A DNA stretch of 64,000 nt from PALSA-911 sp963743035 (GCA_963743035.1 CAVUOB010000007.1:34184-98183), one strand, 5' to 3'; positions 1 through 10,629 are shown, counted from the stretch's first letter. A program made the numbers and translations. Notes: generated by a model from the letters alone, not told the origin.

Positions 1-161
1 ACAAGACCCGCAGCGTGGTGGTGGTGGAGCACGACATGGATTTCGTCCGCGCGCTGGACGTCAAGGTGACCGTGCTGCACGAGGGCTCGGTGCTGTCGGA
101 GGGATCGATCGATCATGTCAGCGAGGACCCGCGGGTCGTCGAGGTCTATCTCGGGCGATGA
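1..161 (+). CDS. urtD: Urea ABC transporter ATP-binding protein UrtD (C-terminal end only)
   Basis: Only the last ~52 codons are inside the window; the reading frame runs in from the left edge and ends with TGA at 159-161. The visible piece contains the switch-histidine motif VVVVEHDMDF followed by the short C-terminal tail typical of LivG/UrtD-type ATPases (VLHEGSVLSEG, then VYLGR). The assignment to urea rather than branched-chain amino acids rests on context: a second short-chain ATPase (urtE) starts 12 bases downstream and a complete urease operon follows, the usual urtABCDE-ure order. The protein would power urea uptake together with UrtE at the inner membrane. Confidence 0.8.
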   Translation, partial: KTRSVVVVEHDMDFVRALDVKVTVLHEGSVLSEGSIDHVSEDPRVVEVYLGR

Positions 162-173
162 GGGGACGTTGAG

Positions 174-870
174 ATGTTGAGCGTGGAGAACGTCGATCTG
201 TACTACGGCGCCGCCATCGCGCTGCGCAAGGTGTCGGTGACCGCGGAGATCGGCGCCGTTACCTGCATCATGGGCCGCAACGGCGTCGGCAAGACCAGCC
301 TGCTGCGCGCGATCACCGGCGCGCACCCGATCGCCGCCGGGACGATCCGCTGGGAAGGCGAGGACATCTCCCGCCTGCCGATCTACGAGCGGGCCAGGCG
401 CGGCATCGCCTGGGTGCCGCAGGGCCGCGACATCTTTCCGCTGCTGACGGTGCAGGAGAATCTGGAGACCGGCTTCGCCGTGCTGCCGCGCCGGCGAGCG
501 GCGCATCCCGGACGAGATCTTCGAGCTGTTTCCGGTGCTGAAGACCATGCTGGGACGGCGCGGCGGCGATCTGTCGGGCGGGCAGCAGCAGCAGCTGGCG
601 ATCGCGCGCGCGCTGATCATGAAGCCGCGGCTGCTGGTGCTGGACGAGCCGACCGAGGGCATCCAGCCCAGCATCATCAAGGATATCGGCCGCGTGATCG
701 CCTTGTTGCGTCAGCGCGGCGACATGGCCATCCTGCTGGTCGAGCAGTATTTCGACTTCGCCCGCGACCTGGCACAGACCATCGTGGTGATGGATCGCGG
801 CGACGTCGTGCTGTCCGGCAAGCGCGAGGAGCTCGACGAAGCGGATGTACGACGCCGCCTTTCTGTCTGA
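174..870 (+). CDS. urtE: Urea ABC transporter ATP-binding protein UrtE (one frame break)
   Basis: Full-length (~230 residues) LivF/UrtE-type ATPase. Residues 34-41 hold the Walker A motif GRNGVGKT. After the break come the signature LSGGQQQQLAIARAL, Walker B LLVLDEPTEG and the VEQ switch (Gln where UrtD has His), a feature of the LivF/UrtE branch. The frame changes at ~493-495: removing one base there restores continuous homology (PRRERRIPDEIFELFPVL). Start ATG at 174, 12 bases after urtD. The 3' end overlaps the ureD start by 26 bases, so transporter and urease are probably co-transcribed. The break is most simply a sequencing insertion, because every catalytic motif is kept. Confidence 0.85.
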
Positions 871-1693
871 AGCGCCAGCGCATCAACGTGCCGTCGGGGA
901 GTTGCGTCTGTCGATGCGGCTGCGCGGGGACGAAACGGTGCTGGACGGGCTGCGCCAGGTGGGCTGCCTGAAGGCGCGGTTTCCGCGGCCGGAACGCGGC
1001 GCCTGGACCGATGCGGTCACCTTGAACACCGCCGGCGGCATCGCGGCCGGCGACCGGCTGGAGCAGCGCCATCGCCATCGGCACCGGCGCGCGGGCGACC
1101 ATCGCCGGCCAGGCGGCGGAACGATGCTATCGCGCGCTGCCTGGCGCTGCGCCAGCGCAGTTGCGTACGGCGATTTCTGTGGCGGCGGGGGCGGCGATGG
1201 AATGGCTGCCGCAGGAAACCATCCTGTTCGACCGCTGCGCGCTGGACCGGCGGCTGGAGGTCGAGCTGGCGGCGGATGCGCTGGTTCCTCGGCGTGGAAG
1301 CCATGGTGTTCGGCCGCGCGGCGATGGGCGAGCAGGTCGCGCCAGGCGCATTTGCGCGACACGATCCGCCTGCGCCGCGACGGACGGCTGCTGCTGCACG
1401 ATGCCATCCGGATGGAGGGCGAGGTGGCAGCGCCGCTGTCGCGTCCCGCCATCGGTGCCGGCGCGCGCGCGGTGGCGACGCTGCTGCATGTCGCGCCCGC
1501 GGCGGAAGCGGCATTGGAGGGCTTGCGCGAGGCGCTGGCGGATGTGCCGGCGGAATGGGGGGCCAGCGCCTGGGACGGCATGCTGGTGGCGCGATTTCTG
1601 GCCGCCGACGGGGCATCCCTGCGCGCGGCGGTGGTGACGGGTTTGCAGGCGCTGCGCGGGGACCGCCCGCTGCCGCGCGTCTGGTTGTGCTGA
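845..1693 (+). CDS. ureD: Urease accessory protein UreD (UreH) (three frame breaks)
   Basis: UreD is the scaffold that binds the urease apoprotein and recruits UreF-UreG for nickel insertion. The N-terminal part reads GELRLSMRLRGDETVLDGL then GCLKARFP and LNTAGGIAAGDRL, classic UreD sequence. The middle (MEWLPQETILFDRCALDR, then FLGVEAMVFGRAAMGE) and the C-terminal part (DTIRLRRDGRLLLHDAIR through VWLC) lie in the other two frames. Three single-base insertions (about 1064, 1278 and 1348) explain this and return the gene to its starting frame. Rebuilt length ~281 residues, normal for the family. The next gene starts 13 bases downstream. Confidence 0.85.
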   Translation: MYDAAFLSEAPAHQRAVGELRLSMRLRGDETVLDGLRQVGCLKARFPRPERGAWTDAVTLNTAGGIAAGDRLEQRHRHRHRRAGDHRRPGGGTMLSRAAWRCASAVAYGDFCGGGGGDGMAAAGNHPVRPLRAGPAAGGRAGGGCAGSSAWKPWCSAARRWASRSRQAHLRDTIRLRRDGRLLLHDAIRMEGEVAAPLSRPAIGAGARAVATLLHVAPAAEAALEGLREALADVPAEWGASAWDGMLVARFLAADGASLRAAVVTGLQALRGDRPLPRVWLC

Positions 1694-1706
1694 AGGGGGA
1701 GCCGGG

Positions 1707-2010
1707 ATGAACCTGACGCCGCGGGAAAAGGACAAGCTGCTGATCAGCATGGCCGCGATGGTGGCGCGCCGGCGGCTGGAGCGCGGGGTGAAGCTGAACC
1801 ATCCGGAGGCGGTGGCGCTGATCACCGATTTCGTGGTCGAGGGCGCGCGCGACGGGCGCAGCGTCGCCGATCTGATGGAGACCGGCGCGCAGGTGATCAC
1901 GCCGCGCCCAGGTGATGGACGGCATTGCCGAAATGATCCACGACGTGCAGGTCGAGGCGACCTTTCCGGACGGCACCAAGCTGGTCACCGTGCACGAGCC
2001 GATCCGATGA
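1707..2010 (+). CDS. ureA: Urease gamma subunit UreA (one frame break)
   Basis: Starts MNLTPREKDKLLISMAAMVA and continues KLNHPEAVALITDFVVEGARDG, diagnostic for the ~100-residue gamma subunit of the nickel urease. After residue ~66 the frame is lost. Deleting one base at ~1904 gives AQVMDGIAEMIHDVQVEA and then FPDGTKLVTVHEPIR with stop at 2008-2010, exactly the expected C-terminus. The ureB ATG overlaps this stop (ATGA), which implies translational coupling. Gamma packs with beta and alpha in the cytoplasmic urease complex. Confidence 0.9.
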
Positions 2011-2331
2011 GCGATGGTCCGATGATCCCCGGCGAAATCATGACCTGCCGACGGCGATATCGAGCTGAACGCCGGCCTGGAGCGCACCGACGCTGACGGT
2101 CGCCAATACCGGCGACCGGCCGATCCAGGTCGGCAGCCACTACCACTTCTCCGAAACCAATCCGGCGCTGGCCGTTCGACCGCGCCCGGCGCGCGGCAAG
2201 CGGCTGGACATCGCCGCCGGCACCGCGGTGCGCTTCGAGCCGGGGCAGACCCGCGAGGTGGCGCTGATCCCCTATCGCGGCGGGCGAAACGTCTTCGGTT
2301 TTCGCGGCGAAGTGATGGGAGGTGTCGGCTG

Positions 2332-2332
<1 letters not shown>
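2007..2332 (+). CDS. ureB: Urease beta subunit UreB (several frame breaks)
   Basis: Begins MSDGPMIPGEIM at the ATGA overlap with ureA. With single-base insertions removed at ~2048 and ~2092 the protein reads ADGDIELNAGLERTTLTVAN, then TGDRPIQVGSHYHFSETNPA, the conserved beta-subunit core. Between ~2178 and 2205 the sequence is disturbed again (expected FDRA...RGKRLDIAAGTAV) and the exact edit there is ambiguous. The end, EVALIPYRGGRNVFGFRGEV, is in frame with the stop at 2330-2332, which overlaps the ureC ATG (TGATG). Length ~107 residues, usual for a separate beta subunit. Confidence 0.85.
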
Positions 2333-4049
<1,717 letters not shown>

Positions 4050-4050
<1 letters not shown>

Positions 4051-4533
4051 TGCGCGCCGGACAGGTCCTGCCGGCCGGAACCTGGGATGCGGCGGCGGCG
4101 CGCGACCAGGTGCTCGATCGACTTCGACCGCCGCTTCCGCCGCCGCATCCTGCTGCGCACCGATGGCGGCATGGAGCTGCTGCTGGATCTGCCGCAGGCG
4201 GTGCGGCTGCGCGGCGGCGACGGGCTGGTGCTGGAAGACGGCGGCGTGGTGCGCGTCGTCGCGCGGCCGGAAAAACTGCTGGAGATCCACGCCCACAGCG
4301 ACGCCGAGCTGGTCCGCATCGCCTGGCATCTCGGCAACCGCCATCTGCCGGTGCAGCTGATCGGCGACCGCATCCGCATCCGCGAGGATCACGTCATCGC
4401 GGAGATGGTCGAGCTGCTCGGCGGCCATGTGGAGGCGATCGAAGCGCCGTTCGATCCGGAAGCCGGCGCCTATGCCGGCGGCCATCACCACCACGGCGAT
4501 GACGATCCCGATCATGGGCACCGCCATGATTGA
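4050..4533 (+). CDS. ureE: Urease accessory protein UreE, His-rich C-terminus (one frame break)
   Basis: Nickel metallochaperone that delivers Ni2+ to the UreDFG-apourease complex. Starts MRAGQVLPAGTWDAAAARDQ; one inserted base near 4117 moves the rest (DFDRRFRRRILLRTDGGMEL, then IHAHSDAELVRIAWHLGNRH) to another frame. That second stretch has the conserved GNRH motif with its nickel-binding His. The C-terminus is a His/Asp tail (GGHHHHGDDDPDHGHRHD), the usual extra nickel-storage segment. The stop overlaps the ureF start by 8 bases. Confidence 0.88.
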
Positions 4534-5199
4534 CGCGGTGGCGACGCTGCGGCTGCTGGCCTGGCTGTCGCCGGCCTTCCCGACCGGCGCCTATGCCTAT
4601 TCGCACGGGTTGGAATGGGCGGTGGAGACCGGCGATATCCGCGACGGCGAGACGCTGCGCATCTGGCTGGAAGACGTGCTGGCCCACGGTGCCGGGCGTT
4701 CGCGATGCGATCCTGCTGCGCCACGCCCATCGTGGTGCCAACGACGCAGATGTGCTGGCCGACATCGCCGAACTGGCCGCGGCGGCCTCGCCGGCGCGCG
4801 AACGCCAGGGCGAAACCCTGGGCCAGGGCGGCGCCTTCGTCGCCGCCGCGACGCCCTGGCACTCGCCGGCGCTGATCGCCCTCGCGGCACGCCTCGGGCG
4901 GCAGCGCATCGCCTATCCCGTCGCCGTCGGCGCGCTGGCCGGGACGCATGGCATCCCCGAGGACGCGGTCGCCGCCGGCTACCTGGAGACTTTTGCGCCA
5001 ACCTGATTTCCGCCGCCGTGCGCCTGGTGCCGCTCGGCCAGACCGCCGGGCTGCGCGTGCTGGCCGCCCTCGAGCCTGTTATCCTCAGGGTCGCCACCGA
5101 AACGGGCGCGGCCACGCTGGAGGATCTTGGCGGCTCGGCCTTCCGCTCCGATATCGCCGCGATGCGGCACGAAACCCAGTATACGAGGCTGTTCCGGTC

Positions 5200-5203
<4 letters not shown>
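4526..5203 (+). CDS. ureF: Urease accessory protein UreF (two frame breaks)
   Basis: Starts MIDAVATLRLLAWLSPAFPT then GAYAYSHGLEWAVETGDI, typical of UreF, which bridges UreD to the GTPase UreG. An insertion near 4696 moves the middle to another frame (AILLRHAHRGANDADVLADI...GGAFVAAATPWHSP, then YPVAVGALAGTHGIP). A one-base loss in the TTT run near 4990-4995 returns it to the original frame (CANLISAAVRLVPLGQTAGL to HETQYTRLFRS). This second break is one of the few deletions in a tract otherwise dominated by insertions. Expected length ~225 residues. The stop overlaps the ureG ATG. Confidence 0.85.
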
Positions 5204-5870
<667 letters not shown>

Positions 5871-5880
5871 ATTGAATAAC

Positions 5881-5900
5881 GGCGCCGCGCTTGCGGCGCC
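5881..5900 (+). terminator. GC-rich hairpin after the urease operon
   Basis: Perfect 8-bp inverted repeat GGCGCCGC / GCGGCGCC with a 4-base loop, 10 bases after the ureG stop. There is no T-run after it, so it may be a processing or pause structure rather than a complete intrinsic terminator. Confidence 0.5.
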
Positions 5901-5935
5901 GGCAGAAATCCGCGCGGAATTCGGTGCGGGGTGGC

Positions 5936-5977
5936 TTGACATTCAGCTTCTAGTATTCTGTATACCGTATATATAAA
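5936..5977 (+). promoter_or_regulatory. Strong candidate promoter upstream of the Rmf-like gene
   Basis: TTGACA at 5936-5941 is a perfect -35 hexamer. AT-rich sequence follows, with candidate -10 elements TGTATA (5959-5964, 17-base spacer) and TATAAA (5972-5977). The string TGTATACCGTATATA in it is partly palindromic (GTATAC) and could also be an operator. The segment stands out from the GC-rich surroundings and lies 34-75 bases before the start at 6011. Confidence 0.6.
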
Positions 5978-6010
5978 GGCACGTCAGAACGGGAGCCGCG
6001 GGGAAGCCCA

Positions 6011-6235
6011 ATGCTGAAGCTGATCGGCGCACAAATGCGCTTTGGAGCCGTTTGTTCCGTTCCGATGCCGTCCAGCGCCAATGACAACCGCGCGGATCGC
6101 TCCAACGCCTGGGCAAAGGGCTATGCGGACGGCCGGAGGGACGCATGGTCCGACCATCTGGCAAACCAGCCGGGCGTGGTCGGACAGTCCTATCTCGCGG
6201 GTTGGGTGGCCGGAAGCAAAGCGCACACGCCATAA
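6011..6235 (+). CDS. Small Rmf/CrpP-fold protein (ribosome modulation factor-like)
   Basis: 74-residue protein. Its C-terminal half (KGYADGRRDAW, then SYLAGWVAGSKA) aligns without gaps to my recollection of E. coli RMF: Gly-Tyr, Gly three residues later, and [WY]-L-x-G-W at identical spacing (28 residues from the first Gly to the last Trp). RMF binds 30S/70S ribosomes and promotes 100S dimers in stationary phase; CrpP-type relatives share the fold. The N-terminal ~28 residues have no counterpart and include a second possible start at 6065 (MPSSANDNRADR). GGGGAAG a few bases before 6011 favours the longer form. Function is inferred from the motif only. Confidence 0.5.
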   Translation: MLKLIGAQMRFGAVCSVPMPSSANDNRADRSNAWAKGYADGRRDAWSDHLANQPGVVGQSYLAGWVAGSKAHTP

Positions 6236-6299
6236 CGGCTGGCCGGTGAAAGCGGGTCCTGCCTCGGCTGCGGCCCTTCACCATGGGGAGGATCGGACG

Positions 6300-6515
6300 A
6301 TGCCGAGAAAGACGCACGCGCCGGAGGTGATCATCGCCAAGCTGCGACAGGCCGACCGGTTGTTGGCGCAGGGCATGGCGCCGGCCGACGTTGCCAGCGC
6401 CATCGGCGTGGCGCGGGCAACCTATTACCGTTGGCGGGGCCAATATGGCGGCCTGAGCGGCGGCCATGTGCGCCGGCTGAGCGAGCTGGAGACGATCTGC
6501 CGCGCATTGCAATGA
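6300..6515 (+). CDS. Solitary IS3-type OrfA-like helix-turn-helix protein
   Basis: 71 residues. The arrangement PEVIIAKLRQADRLLAQGM, ADVASAIGVARATYYRWRGQ, YGGLSGGHVRRLSELE matches the HTH_Tnp_1 domain at the start of IS3-family OrfA (EQIIxxLxE..., C/A-x-x-hGIS..TFYxWRxKYGG, then xxxRLKxLExEN). The protein stops right after the coiled-coil onset (ICRALQ) and no OrfB or DDE domain follows; the next gene is an unrelated minus-strand HAD hydrolase. It is either a relic of an insertion sequence or a stand-alone DNA-binding protein. Start ATG 6300 follows GGGGAGGATC. I saw no obvious terminal inverted repeats. Confidence 0.6.
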   Translation: MPRKTHAPEVIIAKLRQADRLLAQGMAPADVASAIGVARATYYRWRGQYGGLSGGHVRRLSELETICRALQ

Positions 6516-6547
6516 TCGTGGCCCCGGCTGGACAAGCGCCCCGCGCG

Positions 6548-7159
6548 CTATAGCAGGCCGTGGCCGCGCAGCAGTTCCGCCAGCGCCTGAGGCGATATGT
6601 AGTGATGCGCCAACAGGCCGGCGCGCTCCGCCCCGGCGACGTTTTCCGCATGGTCGTCGACGAACAGCGCATCGCCGGGCGCGACGCCCAATGCGGCCAG
6701 GCAGCGGTGGTAGCATGCCGCCTCCGGCTTGACGGCGCGCAAGCCGGCCGAGGCGAAGATCGCGGTGCCGAACAGCGGCGGCAGTTCGGGCAACAGCCTG
6801 GCGATATGATCGGCGATCAGGGTGGAATTATTGGTCAGCACGGCCACCCGGGCCCGCGCGCGCACCCGGCGCACGAGGTCCAGAACCTCCGGCCGCGCCG
6901 CCATGGCGGTCCGGCGCGCGTCCAGCCAGTCGTCGAGCGTCAACCGGTAGCCGATGCGCTCGCCGCAGCCGCGCAGATAGGCCTCCGCGCCGAGCGTGCC
7001 GTCATCGCCCCGGGCTTCCAGGCCGGAGGCCCAGATCGCGTCGTAGACGGCCTGCGGCGTGCTGCCGGAGAGCCGGGCGAGGTGACCGGCCCGGGCGCGG
7101 ATGCTGTAGGCGCACAGCACGCCGTCCATGTCGAACAGCACGAGGGAAGGGGGCTGCAT
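6548..7159 (-). CDS. HAD-superfamily hydrolase (phosphatase-like)
   Basis: 203 residues from the ATG at 7159. HAD motif I is LFDMDGVLC near the N-terminus (nucleophile and acid/base Asp), motif II AVLTNNST, the motif III Lys in AVKPEAACY, and motif IV LFVDDHAEN. A helical cap lies between motifs I and II, as in subfamily IA phosphatases. An upstream in-frame ATG (7201) would overlap the end of the EamA gene; the later start places motif I at the usual distance from the N-terminus. Substrate not predictable. It is 10 bases downstream of the EamA transporter and probably co-transcribed. Confidence 0.8.
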   Translation of the reverse strand: MQPPSLVLFDMDGVLCAYSIRARAGHLARLSGSTPQAVYDAIWASGLEARGDDGTLGAEAYLRGCGERIGYRLTLDDWLDARRTAMAARPEVLDLVRRVRARARVAVLTNNSTLIADHIARLLPELPPLFGTAIFASAGLRAVKPEAACYHRCLAALGVAPGDALFVDDHAENVAGAERAGLLAHHYISPQALAELLRGHGLL

Positions 7160-7169
7160 CCGGCCTCTG

Positions 7170-8069
7170 TCAACCGCGATTGATCCTTGCGTGCCTGGCA
7201 TATCTGGATGCCGCGGCCGCGCCCGGCAAGACGATGCAGGCCAGGCCGCCGACGATCAGGGCCATGCCGGCGTAGCGGACCGGGTTGAAGCGCTCGCCGA
7301 AGATCAGCGCCGACGCCAGAACCCCGGTGCAGGGCGCGAGCAACGCGAACGGCGCCACGACGGCCGCCTGGTATTGTGCCAGCAGCCGGCCCCAGATCGC
7401 ATAGGCGATGGTGGTGGCGATCGCGCCGATATATAGCACCGCCAACAGGCTGGCGGAGGAAGCCCGGGCGATGGCCTGGCCCAGCGATGCGGCTTGCGGG
7501 TCCGCGATCCAGCCGACCAGCAGCGCGGGCAGCGGCGGCACCAGGCTGAGCCAGGCCATCAGCGCCAGCATGGGGATGGGTCCCAACCGCTTCACCAGCA
7601 CGTTGCCGACGGCCCAGCTGAACGCCCCGCCGAGTGCCAGGGCCAGGGCGGCGGCCGTCAGATCGGCGCCAACCGTCAGGCCGATCAGCCCAAGGCCGCA
7701 CAGCGCCACCGTCAGCCCGATCGTCTGGGCCTTGCCCGGCAGCTCGCCCAGAAACAGCGCGGCCAGCAGCACCGTGAAGAATGCCTGCATCTGCTGCGTG
7801 ACCGAGGCGACGCCCGGCGGCAGGCCCTGGGTGTAGGCAAAGAACAGCAGCAGGAACTGTCCGGTGAACAGCGTCAGGCCGATCAGCAGCAACAGGCTCC
7901 AGGCGATGCGGGGGCGGGGCAGGAACAGCACGGGAATGGCCGCGACCACGAAGCGCAGAGCAGTCAGTTGCGGTGCGGAAAAGCTCTGCAGGCCGAACGG
8001 AATGGCCACGAACGCCAGCCCCCAAAGCACCGATACCAGGCAGGCCAGCGCCATGTCGCCGGGTCGCAT
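7170..8069 (-). CDS. EamA/DMT-family transporter
   Basis: 299 residues with about ten hydrophobic segments arranged as two EamA repeats: LACLVSVLWGLAFVAIPFGL at the N-terminus and LAVLYIGAIATTIAYAIWG in the second repeat. EamA carriers are inner-membrane drug/metabolite exporters. The start at 8069 (MRPGDMALA) is chosen because the longer frame adds 56 non-hydrophobic residues with no family counterpart. The sequence ends with a basic tail (RYARHARINRG). Substrate unknown. Confidence 0.85.
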   Translation of the reverse strand: MRPGDMALACLVSVLWGLAFVAIPFGLQSFSAPQLTALRFVVAAIPVLFLPRPRIAWSLLLLIGLTLFTGQFLLLFFAYTQGLPPGVASVTQQMQAFFTVLLAALFLGELPGKAQTIGLTVALCGLGLIGLTVGADLTAAALALALGGAFSWAVGNVLVKRLGPIPMLALMAWLSLVPPLPALLVGWIADPQAASLGQAIARASSASLLAVLYIGAIATTIAYAIWGRLLAQYQAAVVAPFALLAPCTGVLASALIFGERFNPVRYAGMALIVGGLACIVLPGAAAASRYARHARINRG

Positions 8070-8272
8070 GATGCCGTCCTCCGGGGTCCGGGCGATGTCA
8101 GGGGCTGGCCAGGAAGGCCAGGCCGAGCAACAGCACAGGGCATGCGAACTTGTTTTTCGTGGGCCGCGATCCCTCATTCGGACAGCGAAGGGTGCGAAGC
8201 TACCATGCGGCGCTCCGGAAGCTCCATATGGAAGCATGCCCCTATGGAAACATGCCCAGGGGAGATGCGGAC

Positions 8273-8674
8273 ATGAGCGATGACGGGCTGATCACCGTCG
8301 ATAGCCGGCATGATTTCGCCGCCACGCTGGCGCGTCTGCAGGCGGCGCTGCGCGAGCGGGGCGTCACGGTGTTCGCGCTGTTCGACCATGCCGCCGGCGC
8401 GGCCGGGGCGGGGTTGGCGTTGCGGCCGACGACGGTCGTGGTGTTCGGCAATCCGGCGGCAGGAACGCCCCTGATGCAGGCGAGCCAGGTGGCGGGGATC
8501 GACCTGCCGCTGAAGGTTCTGGTGTGGGAGCCGGAAGGCGGCGGCACACGGCTCACCTACAACGATCCGCGCTGGATCGCCGCGCGCCACGCGCTCGGCC
8601 CGCCAGCGGCGCCGGTGGCCGAGGCGATGGGGCGCCTGATCGCCGCGGTCGTGCAGCAGGCGGCGGGAGACTGA
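8273..8674 (+). CDS. DUF302 family protein
   Basis: 133 residues. The sequence VDSRHDFAATLARLQAALRE, RGVTVFALFDHAAGA, LRPTTVVVFGNPAAGTPLM, LPLKVLVWEPEGGGTRLTYN is the standard DUF302 layout (a small alpha/beta domain, HDF near the start, TxVxxFGNPxxGTxLM in the middle). GGGGAG precedes the ATG at 8273. Family function is unsettled; some members are membrane-linked or linked to thiol or metal stress, so no function is proposed. Confidence 0.85.
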   Translation: MSDDGLITVDSRHDFAATLARLQAALRERGVTVFALFDHAAGAAGAGLALRPTTVVVFGNPAAGTPLMQASQVAGIDLPLKVLVWEPEGGGTRLTYNDPRWIAARHALGPPAAPVAEAMGRLIAAVVQQAAGD

Positions 8675-8706
8675 CCGCGCGCCGGTTTGCCCGTTCCGCA
8701 GCAGGC

Positions 8707-8752
8707 TTTACGCCTTTTACATTTGGCGAAACCGCGCGGTAAATCGGTTTAC
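8707..8752. promoter_or_regulatory. TTTAC/GTAAA boxes upstream of isocitrate lyase
   Basis: Perfect inverted repeat GTAAA-TCGG-TTTAC at 8739-8752, preceded by two more TTTAC half-sites at 8707-8711 and 8716-8720. The cluster ends about 100 bases before the isocitrate lyase start, a plausible operator position. The cognate regulator is unknown. Confidence 0.35.
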
Positions 8753-8855
8753 AGCTTTTCGCTGTCGGGCGCGATTTGCCCAGTGACTTCGCAATTGCAG
8801 CATCATAGATGCGTCTACCGCTGATGACGCGGCTTCAATGCGAAGGATAGACAAG

Positions 8856-10517
8856 ATGGCCTCCCCGAATTACTCCCCCGAAGGTCTGGCTGGTGGCGTG
8901 TCCGCTGTTCTCGGCCGCCCTTCTTCCTATCAGGACCATGCCGACAGCGTCGCCCGGCTCATCGAGAGCAAGCAGGGCACCTGGAACGGCATCAATGCCG
9001 AGTCCGTGGCGCGCATGCGCCTGCAGAACCGTTTCCAGACCGGTCTGGACATCGCCCGCTATACGGCTGGCGTGATGCGCCAGGACATGGCGGCCTACGA
9101 TGCGGACCCCACGACCTACACCCAGTCCCTCGGCGCCTGGCATGGCTTCATCGCCCAGCAGCAGATGATTGCCGTCAAGAAGCATTTCGGCACCACCAAG
9201 CGCCGCTATATCTATCTGTCCGGCTGGATGGTGGCCGCGCTGCGTTCTGAATTCGGCCCGCTGCCCGACCAGTCGATGCATGAAAAGACCTCGGTGCCGG
9301 CGCTGATCCAGGAGATCTACACCTTCCTGCGCCAGGCCGATGCCCGCGAGCTCGGCGGCCTGTTCCGCGAGATCGACGCCGCCCGCAAGGCCGGCGACGC
9401 CGCGAAGGAAGCGGAGCTGCTGGCGCGCGTGGAGAATTACGAGAGCCATGTCGTGCCGATCATCGCCGATATCGACGCCGGCTTCGGCAATGCGGAAGCG
9501 ACCTATCTGCTGGCCAAGAAAATGATCGAGGCCGGCGCCTGCGCGCTGCAGATCGAGAATCAGGTTTCCGATGAAAAGCAGTGCGGCCACCAGGACGGCA
9601 AGGTGACCGTGCCGCATGAGGATTTCATCGCGAAAGTGCGGGCTGTCCGCTACGCTTTCCTGGAGCTGGGCGTGGAAGACGGCATCATCGTCACGCGCAC
9701 GGACAGCCTGGGCGCCGGCCTGACCAAGCAGATCGCCGTCAGCCACGCGCCGGGCGATCTCGGTGACCAGTACAATTCCTTCCTGGACTGCGAGGAAATC
9801 ACCGCGGACGCCGCCCATAACGGCGATGTCATCATCAACCGCAACGGCAAGCTGCTGCGCCCGAAGCGCCTGCCCAGCAACCTGTTCCAGTTCCGCGCCG
9901 GGACCGGGGAAGACCGTTGCGTGCTAGACGGCATCACCTCGCTGCAGAACGGCGCCGATCTGCTGTGGATCGAAACCGAGAAGCCCAATGTCGAACAGAT
10001 CGCCGGCATGATGGACCGCATCCGCGCGGTTATCCCATCTGCCAAGCTGGCCTATAACAACTCGCCATCCTTCAACTGGACGCTGGCTTTCCGCCAGCAG
10101 GTGTTCGATGCCTGGGCTGCCCAGGGCAAGAATGTCACCGCCGATTATGACCGCGCCAGGCTGATGAGCGTGGAGTATGACGGCACCGCGCTGGCGGCCG
10201 AGGCCGATGAGCGTATCCGCACCTTCCAGGCGGATGCCGCGAAGCGTGCCGGCATCTTCCACCACCTGATCACGCTGCCGACCTATCACACGGCGGCGCT
10301 GTCCGCGGACAATCTGTCGCGGGAGTATTTCGGCACGCAGGGCATGCTGGGCTACGTGCTCAACGTCCAGCGTCAGGAAATCCGCCAGGGCATCGCCTGC
10401 GTGCGGCACCAGAACATGGCGGGTTCCGACATCGGCGATGACCACAAGGAATATTTCGCCGGGGAGGCGGCCCTGAAGGCGGGCGGCGCCCACAACACGA
10501 TGAACCAGTTCGGCTGA
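8856..10517 (+). CDS. aceA: Isocitrate lyase (long form)
   Basis: 553 residues. Cleaves isocitrate to glyoxylate and succinate, first step of the glyoxylate shunt, needed for growth on acetate or fatty acids. VVPIIADIDAGFGNAEATYL supplies metal-binding acidic residues. The catalytic signature KQCGHQDGKVTVPHEDF contains the active-site Cys in its CGH form, and VTRTDSLGA follows. The QDGKVTVPHEDF variant and length near 550 residues identify the pseudomonad-type long isocitrate lyase rather than the ~430-residue E. coli form. The start at 8856 is preceded by AAGGATAG. No malate synthase is in the window. A strong terminator follows. Confidence 0.93.
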   Translation: MASPNYSPEGLAGGVSAVLGRPSSYQDHADSVARLIESKQGTWNGINAESVARMRLQNRFQTGLDIARYTAGVMRQDMAAYDADPTTYTQSLGAWHGFIAQQQMIAVKKHFGTTKRRYIYLSGWMVAALRSEFGPLPDQSMHEKTSVPALIQEIYTFLRQADARELGGLFREIDAARKAGDAAKEAELLARVENYESHVVPIIADIDAGFGNAEATYLLAKKMIEAGACALQIENQVSDEKQCGHQDGKVTVPHEDFIAKVRAVRYAFLELGVEDGIIVTRTDSLGAGLTKQIAVSHAPGDLGDQYNSFLDCEEITADAAHNGDVIINRNGKLLRPKRLPSNLFQFRAGTGEDRCVLDGITSLQNGADLLWIETEKPNVEQIAGMMDRIRAVIPSAKLAYNNSPSFNWTLAFRQQVFDAWAAQGKNVTADYDRARLMSVEYDGTALAAEADERIRTFQADAAKRAGIFHHLITLPTYHTAALSADNLSREYFGTQGMLGYVLNVQRQEIRQGIACVRHQNMAGSDIGDDHKEYFAGEAALKAGGAHNTMNQFG

Positions 10518-10550
10518 GCGGCCGGCTCCTTTACCGAGCCGGAAGATCGG

Positions 10551-10588
10551 GACGGCCCGGGGCATATGCCCCGGGCCGTCCTCGTTTT
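10551..10588 (+). terminator. Intrinsic terminator of isocitrate lyase
   Basis: Perfect 13-bp stem GACGGCCCGGGGC / GCCCCGGGCCGTC around ATAT, followed by CTCGTTTT. It lies between convergent genes, 33 bases after the isocitrate lyase stop. Confidence 0.9.
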
Positions 10589-10629
10589 CAGCGTGTCTGG
10601 TTGAACCTGCCGATGCGCCGCAGGATTGC

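Noticed and set aside
6240..6540. Complete insertion sequence
   Set aside because: Only an OrfA-like HTH is present; no OrfB, no obvious inverted termini or target duplication.
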